Origin: DATIXD01 sp035518875
GTDB taxonomy: Bacteria > Pseudomonadota > Gammaproteobacteria > Methylococcales > Methylococcaceae
Direction of reading: 5' to 3'
Assembly: GCA_035518875.1 (NCBI GenBank)
Contig: DATIXD010000277.1
Location: 1-12,807 of the forward strand
Length of the DNA: 12,807 bases
This document shows positions 1 to 7,494 of the stretch, piece after piece (the stretch's first letter is position 1; each line of letters begins with the position of its first letter). The notes beneath the pieces are model-generated. The model saw nothing but the letters and a program-made list of their open reading frames with translations. It had not been told where the DNA came from and searched no databases. The position numbers were made by a program, and so were the translations under genes.

Positions 1-1554
1 CCGTTGCAGGCGCCCCGCGAATGGATTGACCGGTACGACGGGCGATTCGACCGCGGCTGGGACCAGGTGCGCGCGGAGACGTTCGAACGCCAGAAGCGGC
101 TCGGGATCCTGCCGAAAAACGTGCGAATCCCATCGCGTCCTTCGGAAATTAAAGTCTGGGTCGACCTCGGCGCTGACGAGAAGAAACTGTTCGCCCGCTT
201 GCAGCAGGCGTTTGCCGGATATCTCTCGTATACCGACCATCATATCGGGCGCTTGATGCAAGCCCTTGCCGAATTGGGCCTGAAGGACAAGACCCTCATC
301 CTGCTGCTCTCCTCCAACGGCGCGAGCCCGGAGGGCGGTCCAAACGGCACCACCAACGTCGAGCGGCTGCGCAATGCTCTGCCCATGACGGTGGAGGAAA
401 TGCTGAAGGACTACGAGAAGATCGGCGGCCCGGAGACCGCACCCCACTATCCCGCCGGTTGGGCCATGGCCGGCAACACACCGTTCAAGGGCTGGAAGCA
501 GGATACCCATCGCGGCGGCAACGCCGTGCCGTTCATCGTCCACTGGCCCGCAAAGATCAAGGATACGGGCAAGATCCGCAACCAATATCACCATGTGGTC
601 GACCTCATGCCCACCGTGCTGGAAGCGATCGGCATCCGCCCGCCGGCCAGGGTCAACGGTGTGGAGCAGAAACCGCTCGAAGGAACCAGCCTCTATTACA
701 GCTTCGGCGACGCACAGGCGCAGACCCGCAAGACCCTGCAGTATTACGAAATCCTCGGCAACCGCGCGCTCTGGTCCCGGGGTTGGGCCGGCGTGGCCAG
801 TCATCGACCCGGCAGCGAATATTGGGATGACCGCTGGGAGCTTTACCAGCTCGACGAGGATTTCGCGCAGTCCGCCGACCTGGCCGCCAAACAGACCGAA
901 AAGCTGCGGGAGTTGACCGACCTTTGGTGGGTCGAGGCGGGCAAGTACGGCGTCCTGCCCCTGGACGACCGCCATGATCGCGGCCTGGGGCAAAACCTGC
1001 CAGCGACCGAGAATGAAAGGGAGCTTCACGTTTTCTATCCCGGCACCGCGCCCCTGCCGAGCCTGGCGGCGCCGCGCCTGACCGACCATTCCCACGCCAT
1101 CACCGCCTTTGCGAACATTCCGCAAGGTGGGGCCGAAGGCATCCTCGTCACCCAAGGCGGGGCCTTCGGCGGCTGGGCGTTGTTCGTCAAGGACAACAAG
1201 CTGCACTACGTCCACAATTGCTTGAAAATGCAGACCACCGAATTGGTCTCCGGCGCGGAGATACCGAAGGGTATTGTCAGGCTGCGATTCGAGTTTACGC
1301 GTACCGGCAAAGACCACGGAAAGGGCGCCTTGTTCGTCAACAGCCATCAGGTTGCTGAAAATGCGGATATCAGAACCGCCCCGGTCGGCTATAACCTGGC
1401 GTCCGGGGAGGGCATCCAGATCGGGCAAAGCTGGGGCACGCCGGTCAGCCGCGACTATGCGCCGCCCTTTCCGTTCACGGGCGAACTGCACAAGGTGACG
1501 GTCGAATTGAACGTACGGCAGGATCACTCGCGTCAACGCAAGCGACGCGAATGA
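1..1554 (+). CDS. Arylsulfatase, C-terminal part (5' end outside window)
   Basis: The frame is open from base 1 and ends at TGA 1552-1554, so about 517 residues are visible and the start lies upstream. The pattern matches bacterial type I arylsulfatases of the AtsA group: an APREWIDRYDGRFDRGWD segment, a DHHIGRLMQALAELG helix, a NGASPEGGPNGT loop, an FIVHWPAKI strand, a VVDLMPTVLEAIGI segment, and a C-terminal beta domain with GGAFGGWALFV. These enzymes hydrolyse sulfate esters using a formylglycine made from a Cys/Ser; that motif would be upstream and cannot be checked. Where the family normally has S-D-N-G, whose Asp and Asn bind Ca2+, this protein reads S-S-N-G (codon 313-315 is TCC). Activity may therefore be reduced. 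The next gene begins 27 bases downstream on the same strand. The family call is firm; the substrate is unknown. Confidence 0.9.
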   Translation, partial: PLQAPREWIDRYDGRFDRGWDQVRAETFERQKRLGILPKNVRIPSRPSEIKVWVDLGADEKKLFARLQQAFAGYLSYTDHHIGRLMQALAELGLKDKTLILLLSSNGASPEGGPNGTTNVERLRNALPMTVEEMLKDYEKIGGPETAPHYPAGWAMAGNTPFKGWKQDTHRGGNAVPFIVHWPAKIKDTGKIRNQYHHVVDLMPTVLEAIGIRPPARVNGVEQKPLEGTSLYYSFGDAQAQTRKTLQYYEILGNRALWSRGWAGVASHRPGSEYWDDRWELYQLDEDFAQSADLAAKQTEKLRELTDLWWVEAGKYGVLPLDDRHDRGLGQNLPATENERELHVFYPGTAPLPSLAAPRLTDHSHAITAFANIPQGGAEGILVTQGGAFGGWALFVKDNKLHYVHNCLKMQTTELVSGAEIPKGIVRLRFEFTRTGKDHGKGALFVNSHQVAENADIRTAPVGYNLASGEGIQIGQSWGTPVSRDYAPPFPFTGELHKVTVELNVRQDHSRQRKRRE

Positions 1555-1581
1555 ACGCAACCCTCGAGGGGGGTTGGGCGC

Positions 1582-1806
1582 ATGAAGGTTTATCTGATTC
1601 AACGCGGCGAGGCGATATCCAAGGAGGTCAACCCGGAGCCGCCTTTGAGCGCGGACGGTCGCCGCAAGCTCAGGCGCCGGGCCGGTTTCCTGGCGAGCGG
1701 GTGTATCCGGATCGCCCGCATCATGACCAGCGGCATAACCGGCGTACGCCAGACCGCCGCCATTCTTGGCGCGGCGCGCAGCCGGGCGTTTCTTCGAAAA
1801 AATTAG
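1582..1806 (+). pseudogene. Truncated SixA-type phosphohistidine phosphatase
   Basis: The 74-residue frame begins MKVYLIQRGEA and continues with PLSADGRRKL and SGITGVRQTAAIL, the layout of the N-terminal half of SixA-like histidine phosphatases. These remove phosphate from phosphohistidine in phosphorelay or PTS proteins. Family members run to about 150-160 residues; this one stops at TAG 1804-1806, and the second half with its later catalytic His is missing. The first catalytic motif, normally R/Q-H-G, reads Q-R-G (codon CGC), so the phosphate-accepting His is also lost. A purine-rich GAGGGGGG stretch precedes the ATG, and the gene follows the sulfatase by 27 bases. I read it as a dead remnant. 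A short non-enzymatic protein cannot be excluded. Confidence 0.72.
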
Positions 1807-1897
1807 GGGGTTGAGGACCCAAGGGCTCGCCGTCGCCGTTTTTTGCTCTCGCTCGATCCCCGGATGATTGCAGCCAATCAATCAATAGGGTCAATCG

Positions 1898-2370
1898 ATG
1901 AAACCGAGAGCGCATTCTTCAGCGTCTATGCCCAGCGAATATTTCACCGACGATCTGCGCATCCATATCAAAGAAGTGGCTCCGCCCAGACAGATTCAGA
2001 ATGAAATTCCTTTAAGCCGGAAAGCGACTTTCATTACCCTGCAGGCACGGCGGGAAATTTATCGGATCCTGACTAGACAGGATGACCGCTTACTAGCCGT
2101 GATCGGCCCCTGCCCCATCCACGATCCCGCGGCGCTGGAGTGTGTGAGCAGACTGCTGGAAGTCAAAGAGCCGCTATGTTCAGTTGTAATGTTGATGGAA
2201 TTCTTAATGACCTGCCTGGCGTGGCGTTCATCGATAAAGCCGCCGACTGGAAAGCCGCGCCAATCGGCGGGTTCAACATGCCGCCTGAACACAGCGCAAA
2301 AACCGGCTGCAAAACGAATTGGTGATCGTCATGCGGCTGTATTACGAGAAACCGCGCACCACCGTGGGTG
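1898..2370 (+). pseudogene. DAHP synthase (AroG/F/H type) remnant, interrupted
   Basis: From the ATG at 1928 (alternative in-frame ATG at 1898) the translation reads DDLRIHIKEVAPP, then QARREIYRIL and DDRLLAVIGPCPIHDP. This is the N-terminal region of class I 3-deoxy-7-phosphoheptulonate synthase, the first enzyme of the shikimate pathway; the family usually has GPCSIHDP. Homology stops near 2170 after LLEVKE. It resumes at about 2318 with ELVIVMRLYYEKPRTTVG, the segment that should follow almost directly, so roughly 140 bases of foreign sequence lie between. Homology ends for good near 2370, where an IS3-type transposase fragment begins on the other strand. About two thirds of the enzyme is missing, so no activity is expected. 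A functional copy must be elsewhere if the organism makes aromatic amino acids. Confidence 0.88.
2170..2310. other. Short insert of unknown origin within the DAHP synthase remnant
   Basis: Reading across the two DAHP synthase segments, about 140 bases between the LLEVKE and NELVIVM codons do not belong to the enzyme. The insert carries an open plus-strand frame (residues such as LPGVAFIDKAADW and APIGGFNMPPEH) that I do not recognise. I see no clear terminal inverted repeats or target duplication. It may be a small non-autonomous insertion or a captured gene fragment. The boundaries are uncertain by several bases. Confidence 0.45.
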
Positions 2371-2549
2371 GAAGCGGACAGGCTCAAACGTCTTGCCGCT
2401 TCCGGCACCGTCAGCTGTTCCTCCAACACCACAACACCGCCTGCTCACGAAATTCTTTCGTGTAAGTCTGTTTCGGTAGTTTCGCCATGTCATACTTCCA
2501 TCGATCAATTTACCAGATCGATGGCGTCCACTTTTTCGAGCCTACCTCA
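2370..2549 (-). mobile_element. IS3-family transposase OrfA fragment with probable left end
   Basis: On the minus strand an ATG at 2488-2486 starts MAKLPKQTYTKEFREQAV. After a one-base frameshift near 2437 the protein continues VLEEQLTVPEAARRLSLSAST, down to about 2370. This is the typical N-terminal helix-turn-helix of IS3-family OrfA. Upstream, the minus-strand reading of 2522-2549 begins TGAGG and contains CGAAAAAGTGGACGCCA, which looks like an IS3 left terminal repeat. Everything after the first roughly 40 codons, including OrfB with the DDE catalytic domain, is gone. The fragment abuts the DAHP synthase remnant directly, so a deletion probably removed the rest of the IS together with the 3' part of that gene. 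Confidence 0.72.
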
Positions 2550-2682
2550 CTATGACGCAACCGCAGTGGCCTACGCGCTCGAAGGCGAGGTGGTTGGCCA
2601 TCGGCGCAAATAACACTCGGTTGCTGCCTGAACAGCTGCTGCAAGAAAGCGGGAAGCGAGAATGGAAGGATGGCAGGACTGG
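2550..2682. other. Short spacer without recognised gene
   Basis: The stretch between the IS3 remnant and the Rap1a-like gene shows no recognisable protein, RNA gene or terminator. A short plus-strand frame (ending in the residues EGEVVGHRRK) is open here but matches nothing I know. Confidence 0.4.
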
Positions 2683-3042
2683 TTATTTTTTCGGGCAGGG
2701 GAATTCGTGCTGAAAAGCACCGACAACCCCCTGCGATGCTGTCTGATTCAAGTACTGTGGATTGCGGTTTATAAAGTTCCTGACGATCGCAGCAATCACC
2801 TGAGCTCCAACCAATCGGTCAGTGGAACAGAAGGCATGACCATCTAATGCGTCGACCACCCCTTGGATATAGCCTAAGCACAGCGTGTCGTCTCGCAAGT
2901 CCTCTGCTGTCGCAGTACCCATTGAAACACGGATGTCCGCGTCACACAGGGTTTTCAACTCAGCTCCAGTATGGAAACCGCGAGCAAAGGCTGTGCTCGC
3001 CACAGCAATCATCAAAATCGCCGCCACTAGCTTCGCTTTCAT
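2683..3042 (-). CDS. Secreted Rap1a/Tai-like immunity-domain protein
   Basis: The 119-residue protein has a clear signal peptide (MKAKLVAAILMIAVASTAFA, likely cleaved after AFA). A small cysteine-rich domain follows: GAELKTLCDA, a CLGYIQGVVDAL segment, a C-S-T-D-R turn, a hydrophobic AAIVRNFINRNPQ helix and a final EFPCPK. Four cysteines (residues 33, 55, 72, 116) would suit two disulfides. This is the Rap1a/Tai fold, first known from periplasmic proteins that neutralise type VI secretion amidase effectors, but also widespread in lone copies of unknown role. An AGGA element precedes the ATG. It lies 164 bases downstream of the aminopeptidase on the same strand. No amidase effector or secretion gene is nearby, so an immunity role is not supported by context; a general periplasmic function is equally possible. 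Confidence 0.8.
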   Translation of the reverse strand: MKAKLVAAILMIAVASTAFARGFHTGAELKTLCDADIRVSMGTATAEDLRDDTLCLGYIQGVVDALDGHAFCSTDRLVGAQVIAAIVRNFINRNPQYLNQTASQGVVGAFQHEFPCPKK

Positions 3043-3206
3043 TCGAGAATCCTATGTCACTAATGATGGCTTAGATAAGCCGAATCCGCCCTCGCGCTTG
3101 CCTGTTCTATCGCAGCATCACGCCCACTGTTTCGACAACCCAAGTAGCGGCTAAATTTGTCCTGGGGGAACCTGCCTACAGCCATAGCCACTTGGCGCGC
3201 TCAGCA

Positions 3207-5951
3207 TTAGGGGTATCGCTGCGAAGCACAATGGGTTTTCAATCGTTCATTGCCAGGGATTTGCCCACAAATCCAGGCGTCAATCTTTGGCAGTTCGCGT
3301 TGTACCAGACTGTCCCTAAATTCGATGCGCTCAACGGCTTTTTTGATCTCCGGAAGGGCTTCCGCAGGCAATTTGGCCTCCGCGAAATTGAGCAATTCAT
3401 TCGCATGCCGCGTGTCATTGAAAGCATTCGCCACGTAAGTCGCATAGCGGTATCGACCCATCATAGAAACCTTAGCCAGCAAGGCGGAATGATTTTCCTG
3501 GAAAAACGCCCAGGCCATTTCGGACTGCTCACCCTCCGTAGAAACTTTGGGGACCAGACTCGAAGCGAGACTGGATTCGAGTTCGTCTTTGAGCGAGAGC
3601 GCCAGGGTTTGGGTGGCAAGTTTGGCATCGAGGGCGGCCCCCATCGCGCCATAAAGTAGCTGTTTCTGCTCAATACTGTCGGTCTTGCGGGCCAAGTCAT
3701 GCAGATGGTCATAAGTCGCTTGATCCGCATACCGCCCCACGATTCCCAACACGGTGGCTCTGAGATTCGGAGACAGCGACGTCTCCTTGATCAGGAAATC
3801 AGCAAAGCGCCTTCGCGCCTCGGCGATGACTATATCGTCCCCAAAGTGACCCAAGGCGGACAGAACCGAGTTCCTTAATAACCCCTCAAGTTCCGACTCC
3901 CCGGGTTTGGCGTTCCAACCAAGGCGATCATATGGGGGGCGCAGAATGGAACGCGCATAGATTTGAAAGGCTGCCCGACCGGGGCGGCCCTTCTGTAGAC
4001 GATCGATCTCTTTGAGAGTCGTAATGACCTGCTCCCAGACGGCCACCTCGTTCTCCCCGCCTAAGCGTTCCAATAAGCTCAAGTAATCGACTGCACCTAA
4101 TCGATTGCCACCAACCAGCGCCCAAGTGTCCGAGAGCAAGTTGAGTCGATCCTCTCCGGGCAGCTGCATGAAGTTGTTGAAGAGTGCCTTTTGATCGGCA
4201 GGCGCATACTGGACGCGGTAATAGCCCGTATTTGCGGCATTGAGCTTGACCGGCCTGGAACATCCGGTTAGGTTCACTACGGCCTCTGGCCCCGTCAGCA
4301 AGTAGGTGTGAATTGACCGATCATCCGAGGTTGAGAAATAGCTCAACGGCACCTGCCATGTCTGCGGTTGGGCTGAAGGATCATTGATCGTGAACCTTTC
4401 CTGGCCGAGATGGAGCGTCCCTTTACGGTCTTTGCACTGCAATTGAGCGCGGATCAGAGGATAACCGGGTTTATCGATCCAGATCGATGCCACCGATCGA
4501 ATAGGCTGCCTGCTCGCGTCCTCCAAAGCCTTCCAGAGATCGTCCGTGGTCGCGTTGGCGTATTGATGATCGGCCATGTAGCGGCGCACACCCGCCCGAA
4601 AAGTCGACTCGCCCAGGTAGGTCTCCAGCATACGGATGATCGCGGCTGCCTTGGCATAGGTGATCGCATCGAACGCGCTCATGGCCTGGGCAGGATCGGT
4701 GACCGACTGCTTTATGGGGTGCGTGGTCCGGCGTGCATCCACATCCATGGCGTCCTGTTTGGCGCGATTGTCTCGGGGCCAAACCTGCCAGCCGGGATTG
4801 AAGTGAGCGGTCGCCTTGGTTTGCATCCAGGTGGCAAATCCTTCGTTGAGCCAAAGATCGTCCCACCACGCCAGGGTTACCAGATTGCCAAACCATTGGT
4901 GGGCAACCTCGTGGGCAATGGCACTGAACACATATTCTCTTGTGCGCTGGGATGAGCGGGTCGGGTCGAAGAGTAAGTTGGCTTCGTTGAAGGTGATCGC
5001 GCCCCAGTTTTCCATTGCACCCCTGATTCCCCCCGGCAAAGCGATCAAGTCCAGCTTGGGCAAAGGGTATTTATGCCCGAAGTATTCGGTGTAATAAGGC
5101 ATCAGTTTCTTGAGCGTCTCCATCGCGTAGCGACCGTATTCCTTCTTGCCCTCGCTGGTGATCACGCGAATGCGGACTCCGTCCAACTCCTCACTGAGGG
5201 CTTCGAATTCACCGGCACACAGCGCGACCAGATAACTGGCCATGGAGGGCGACCGTGCAAACTGAACGCGCTTGAAGCGATTGCCCAGCAGTTGTTCGTG
5301 CGCCACCGGCATGTTCGAGATCGCCGTGAACGACTCGGGCACTTGAACCTGCAATTCGAAGCTGCTGCGAAAGATGGGCTCATCCCAAACCGGGAATAAC
5401 CTCCGGGCATCGGTCGGTTCCAACTGAGTGCAGAACATTCGCTTTTGCTGCCCACCGGCGGTTTGGTAGCGGGTATAAAAAAGCCCTTGGGCGCTCGGGT
5501 TGATGGTACCCCGGAAGTCAAGTTTCAGCCGGTGCGCTCCGATACCGATCGTCTTTGGAAAGTGGAGAATCGCCGTTTGTTGCGACGAATCGAGCGTAAC
5601 CTCGGCGGCCAGGCTAAGATCCGTCAGCACGGCTTTCGAGACGTTCAGTTGCAGGGCATTTAAGGTGATGGTTCGTGTCGGTTCCTGCACCTCGATGTCG
5701 ATCGTTTCGTAGCCCTCGAAGACCAGGTTGCTCAAGTCAGGGTTCAAGTCGATGGCATAGTGTCTGGGAACCACCGTCTTGGGCAATTGACCAGGCGTGC
5801 CGGAGATGGAAGCACCGGTTTCTCCGAAAGTTGGGCCAACCTGTAGCCCCAGGAAACTCAGCATGACCCAAGCGCATGCTCCAACAAATTTTCTCGATAG
5901 GAAATCACCGGTTAAATATTGGGCCATCGCACTGCACTTCAGGGTTGCCAT
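3207..5951 (-). CDS. Exported M1-family zinc metallo-aminopeptidase
   Basis: From the ATG at 5951-5949 the protein has 914 residues. An N-terminal hydrophobic segment (about residues 21-43, VGACAWVMLSFLGLQVGP) looks like a signal peptide, so it probably acts in the periplasm or outside the cell. The M1 beta domain starts at VVPRHYAIDLNP; the exopeptidase motif GAMENWGAI is at 311-319, the zinc site HEVAHQW at 347-353, the third ligand in NEGFAT is Glu370, and the catalytic Tyr is at about 432 (AITYAKAA). An ERAP1-type helical C-terminal domain follows. All key residues are intact, so an active enzyme removing N-terminal amino acids from peptides is expected. The start at 5951 has GGAAAGG just upstream and overlaps the end of the membrane-protein gene by 13 bases, suggesting coupled translation. 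A second ATG at 5927 would give 906 residues. A longer open frame to 6236 exists but lies over the neighbouring gene. Confidence 0.95.
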   Translation of the reverse strand: MATLKCSAMAQYLTGDFLSRKFVGACAWVMLSFLGLQVGPTFGETGASISGTPGQLPKTVVPRHYAIDLNPDLSNLVFEGYETIDIEVQEPTRTITLNALQLNVSKAVLTDLSLAAEVTLDSSQQTAILHFPKTIGIGAHRLKLDFRGTINPSAQGLFYTRYQTAGGQQKRMFCTQLEPTDARRLFPVWDEPIFRSSFELQVQVPESFTAISNMPVAHEQLLGNRFKRVQFARSPSMASYLVALCAGEFEALSEELDGVRIRVITSEGKKEYGRYAMETLKKLMPYYTEYFGHKYPLPKLDLIALPGGIRGAMENWGAITFNEANLLFDPTRSSQRTREYVFSAIAHEVAHQWFGNLVTLAWWDDLWLNEGFATWMQTKATAHFNPGWQVWPRDNRAKQDAMDVDARRTTHPIKQSVTDPAQAMSAFDAITYAKAAAIIRMLETYLGESTFRAGVRRYMADHQYANATTDDLWKALEDASRQPIRSVASIWIDKPGYPLIRAQLQCKDRKGTLHLGQERFTINDPSAQPQTWQVPLSYFSTSDDRSIHTYLLTGPEAVVNLTGCSRPVKLNAANTGYYRVQYAPADQKALFNNFMQLPGEDRLNLLSDTWALVGGNRLGAVDYLSLLERLGGENEVAVWEQVITTLKEIDRLQKGRPGRAAFQIYARSILRPPYDRLGWNAKPGESELEGLLRNSVLSALGHFGDDIVIAEARRRFADFLIKETSLSPNLRATVLGIVGRYADQATYDHLHDLARKTDSIEQKQLLYGAMGAALDAKLATQTLALSLKDELESSLASSLVPKVSTEGEQSEMAWAFFQENHSALLAKVSMMGRYRYATYVANAFNDTRHANELLNFAEAKLPAEALPEIKKAVERIEFRDSLVQRELPKIDAWICGQIPGNERLKTHCASQRYP

Positions 5952-6630
5952 CCTTTCCGGTGGGGCTTGCTCCATTTGACGACTTTCCAAGGCAGCATCA
6001 TGAGAGCCACGCCGGCGCAGGCCAGCAGCGTGATGGGAATGATACGCTGAGGCCATGGCCCCAGTGGGTCGACGATGCTCGGCTGAGTCGGCTTGGTCGG
6101 CCCCAGGAAGCCGTAGTTGCTTTGGAAGACGATGTCGACCGGCAGAACGATGGCGACGTAGACGGCGCATACGACCACTGCCAATCCATAGTCGCGCCAG
6201 CAAGGTCGTAGACGGCAACAATGACCAATTTCCCACGGAGCAGCAAGAATAGCCAGAAGGCGAGCCTATCGGGATCCTCGCTGAGATCGGGTGTGATGAT
6301 GGCTTGGGTACTCAAACCAAGGCCCAGGAAGTAAAGGATTACCCGCATCGGCCGCCAGCGGGTCACCAGCACCAGCGCGGCGGTGAGGCCGGTGAGATCA
6401 CAGAACTGGATGGGCAAAGAATGCGACGGGTCAAACCGTTCGGGCATTATCCCCCAACCCTTATCGACGATCCACACCAGGAGAATGCAAATTCCCGCAG
6501 CATATTCTGCTATACGGAGCTTCGACGATTGCGTCATTCGTCGACCGATCAACGTAGCCGTCACCGCCATGGCTGCTATTGCGGTAATCAGTAATGCATG
6601 GAGGAGTGAAAAGGGTTGGAACGAACTCAT
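5939..6630 (-). pseudogene. TIGR02206/YwaF-type integral membrane protein, frameshifted
   Basis: The ATG at 6630-6628 opens a hydrophobic protein: a FSLLHALLITAI helix, SLPIQFCDLTGL, a helix around RVILYFLGLGLSTQAIITPDL, and LVIVAVYDL. This is the pattern of TIGR02206 (YwaF) proteins, which have several transmembrane helices and unknown function. Homology then leaves this frame near 6204 and resumes at about 6196 in another minus-strand frame with RDYGLAVVVCAVYVA, NYGFLGPTKP and LGPWPQRIIPI, ending at TGA 5941-5939. Some 10 residues expected between the two parts also seem missing, so a small deletion with a frame change is likely. The original frame runs on to 5998 with nonsense sequence. 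Either the gene is newly inactivated or the assembly has an error here. Its intact reading would be about 230 residues, overlapping the aminopeptidase start by 13 bases. Confidence 0.78.
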
Positions 6631-6723
6631 CGGACGTCCGGCAAACCGGATAGCTTAGTTGTCGCATCCTGGACGATCGTATAGATAAAAAACGTTTTCC
6701 GCTATGCTTCGCGCGTGACGAGG
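6631..6723 (-). promoter_or_regulatory. Likely promoter region of the membrane protein/aminopeptidase pair
   Basis: On the minus strand this 93-base gap contains an AT-rich stretch around 6680-6700 with TTTTTTATCTATACGAT, the only plausible -10-like sequence between the two genes. A 10-base palindrome (CGGACGTCCG) lies directly before the ATG at 6630, and no Shine-Dalgarno sequence is visible. The assignment is from position and composition only. Confidence 0.25.
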
Positions 6724-7437
6724 CTACTTCTTCCGATTCCTCTCGTTTCCTCGATCTGCCGGCGCAGGCGTTCGAAGGCTCGGTGCTTGGCTTCGGGCGT
6801 ATTCCAGGGGGCGGGGCGCTCCGCTTCGGGGGCTGAGGGGGCGAGGTTTGTGCCGACGCGCCATTTCTTCCCGCTGGCGCTGGAAGTTCTCCTTCCGTAA
6901 AAGTTGCCGTTCCCGCTCTGCCGCTTCCTCTGCCTCCCGCTCCGCCTGTCGGCGCTGCATCCGGCGTTCCGCCGCGATGGGGGTGCCCGGCACTTCCAGA
7001 CCGGCTCTTTTCAGCAGGCTATCGAGATACTGCCAACGCGGCGGCTGGGAGAACTCCTTGACGAGCTTCAAGCTCAGCACCTCGTAGACCGGCAGCCAGG
7101 TTGCGCCTTCGGCGGTCTTGCGGCGTACCGACAGGTCCGGGTTGAACTGATACCAGCCCTGCTTGACCCGCCAGAACAGCCGGCGGTTGTACGCATAATC
7201 CCGTTCCACTTCGTTGCGCGACAGCACGTTGGAAAGGTGTGACCGCTTGTTGCGTGCACGTCCGAGTACGTTCGCCGGCAAGTGCTGCCAACTCTCCAGG
7301 ATCGTGACGGTATCGAAGGCGGCGAGATCGTTCCAAGCATGGGTCCGGAACCGACCTCTGAACAATACCCACAGGGTCTGGAACAGAAAATATTCGCTCA
7401 GATGCCGGTCGATGCGCACCAGGCGCTCGTCGGTCAT
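6724..7437 (-). CDS. Hypothetical protein with charged, helical C-terminal region
   Basis: I do not recognise this 237-residue protein. From the ATG at 7437-7435 it begins MTDERLVRIDRHLSEYFLF, and the N-terminal about 150 residues look folded (aromatic-rich RRLFWRVKQGWYQFNPDL, then WLPVYEVLSLKLVKEF). After about residue 155 it becomes very rich in Arg, Glu and Gln (RQAEREAEEAAERERQ), probably a coiled coil or long helix. It finishes with a basic, Pro-rich tail ending NERNRKK. No signal peptide or membrane segment is seen, so it is probably cytoplasmic; the tail could bind nucleic acid or an acidic surface. A GTG at 7494 would add 19 residues, but the ATG (or the adjacent GTG at 7440) fits the folded region better. 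The stop is 93 bases before the next minus-strand gene. Confidence 0.62.
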   Translation of the reverse strand: MTDERLVRIDRHLSEYFLFQTLWVLFRGRFRTHAWNDLAAFDTVTILESWQHLPANVLGRARNKRSHLSNVLSRNEVERDYAYNRRLFWRVKQGWYQFNPDLSVRRKTAEGATWLPVYEVLSLKLVKEFSQPPRWQYLDSLLKRAGLEVPGTPIAAERRMQRRQAEREAEEAAERERQLLRKENFQRQREEMARRHKPRPLSPRSGAPRPLEYARSQAPSLRTPAPADRGNERNRKK

Positions 7438-7494
7438 CACGTCGATGCCCGGCGGAGCTTGTGGACTACAAGATGAAATGTTTGTGGTCAGCAC

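Noticed and set aside
4410..4955. Plus-strand open frame of 181 codons inside the aminopeptidase gene
   Set aside because: It is antisense to a well-conserved catalytic gene and resembles no family; a shadow frame.
5952..6236. N-terminal extension giving the aminopeptidase 1009 residues
   Set aside because: The added 95 residues lie over the membrane-protein gene in another frame, read as low-complexity Arg/His-rich sequence, and precede the signal peptide; the start at 5951 fits better.
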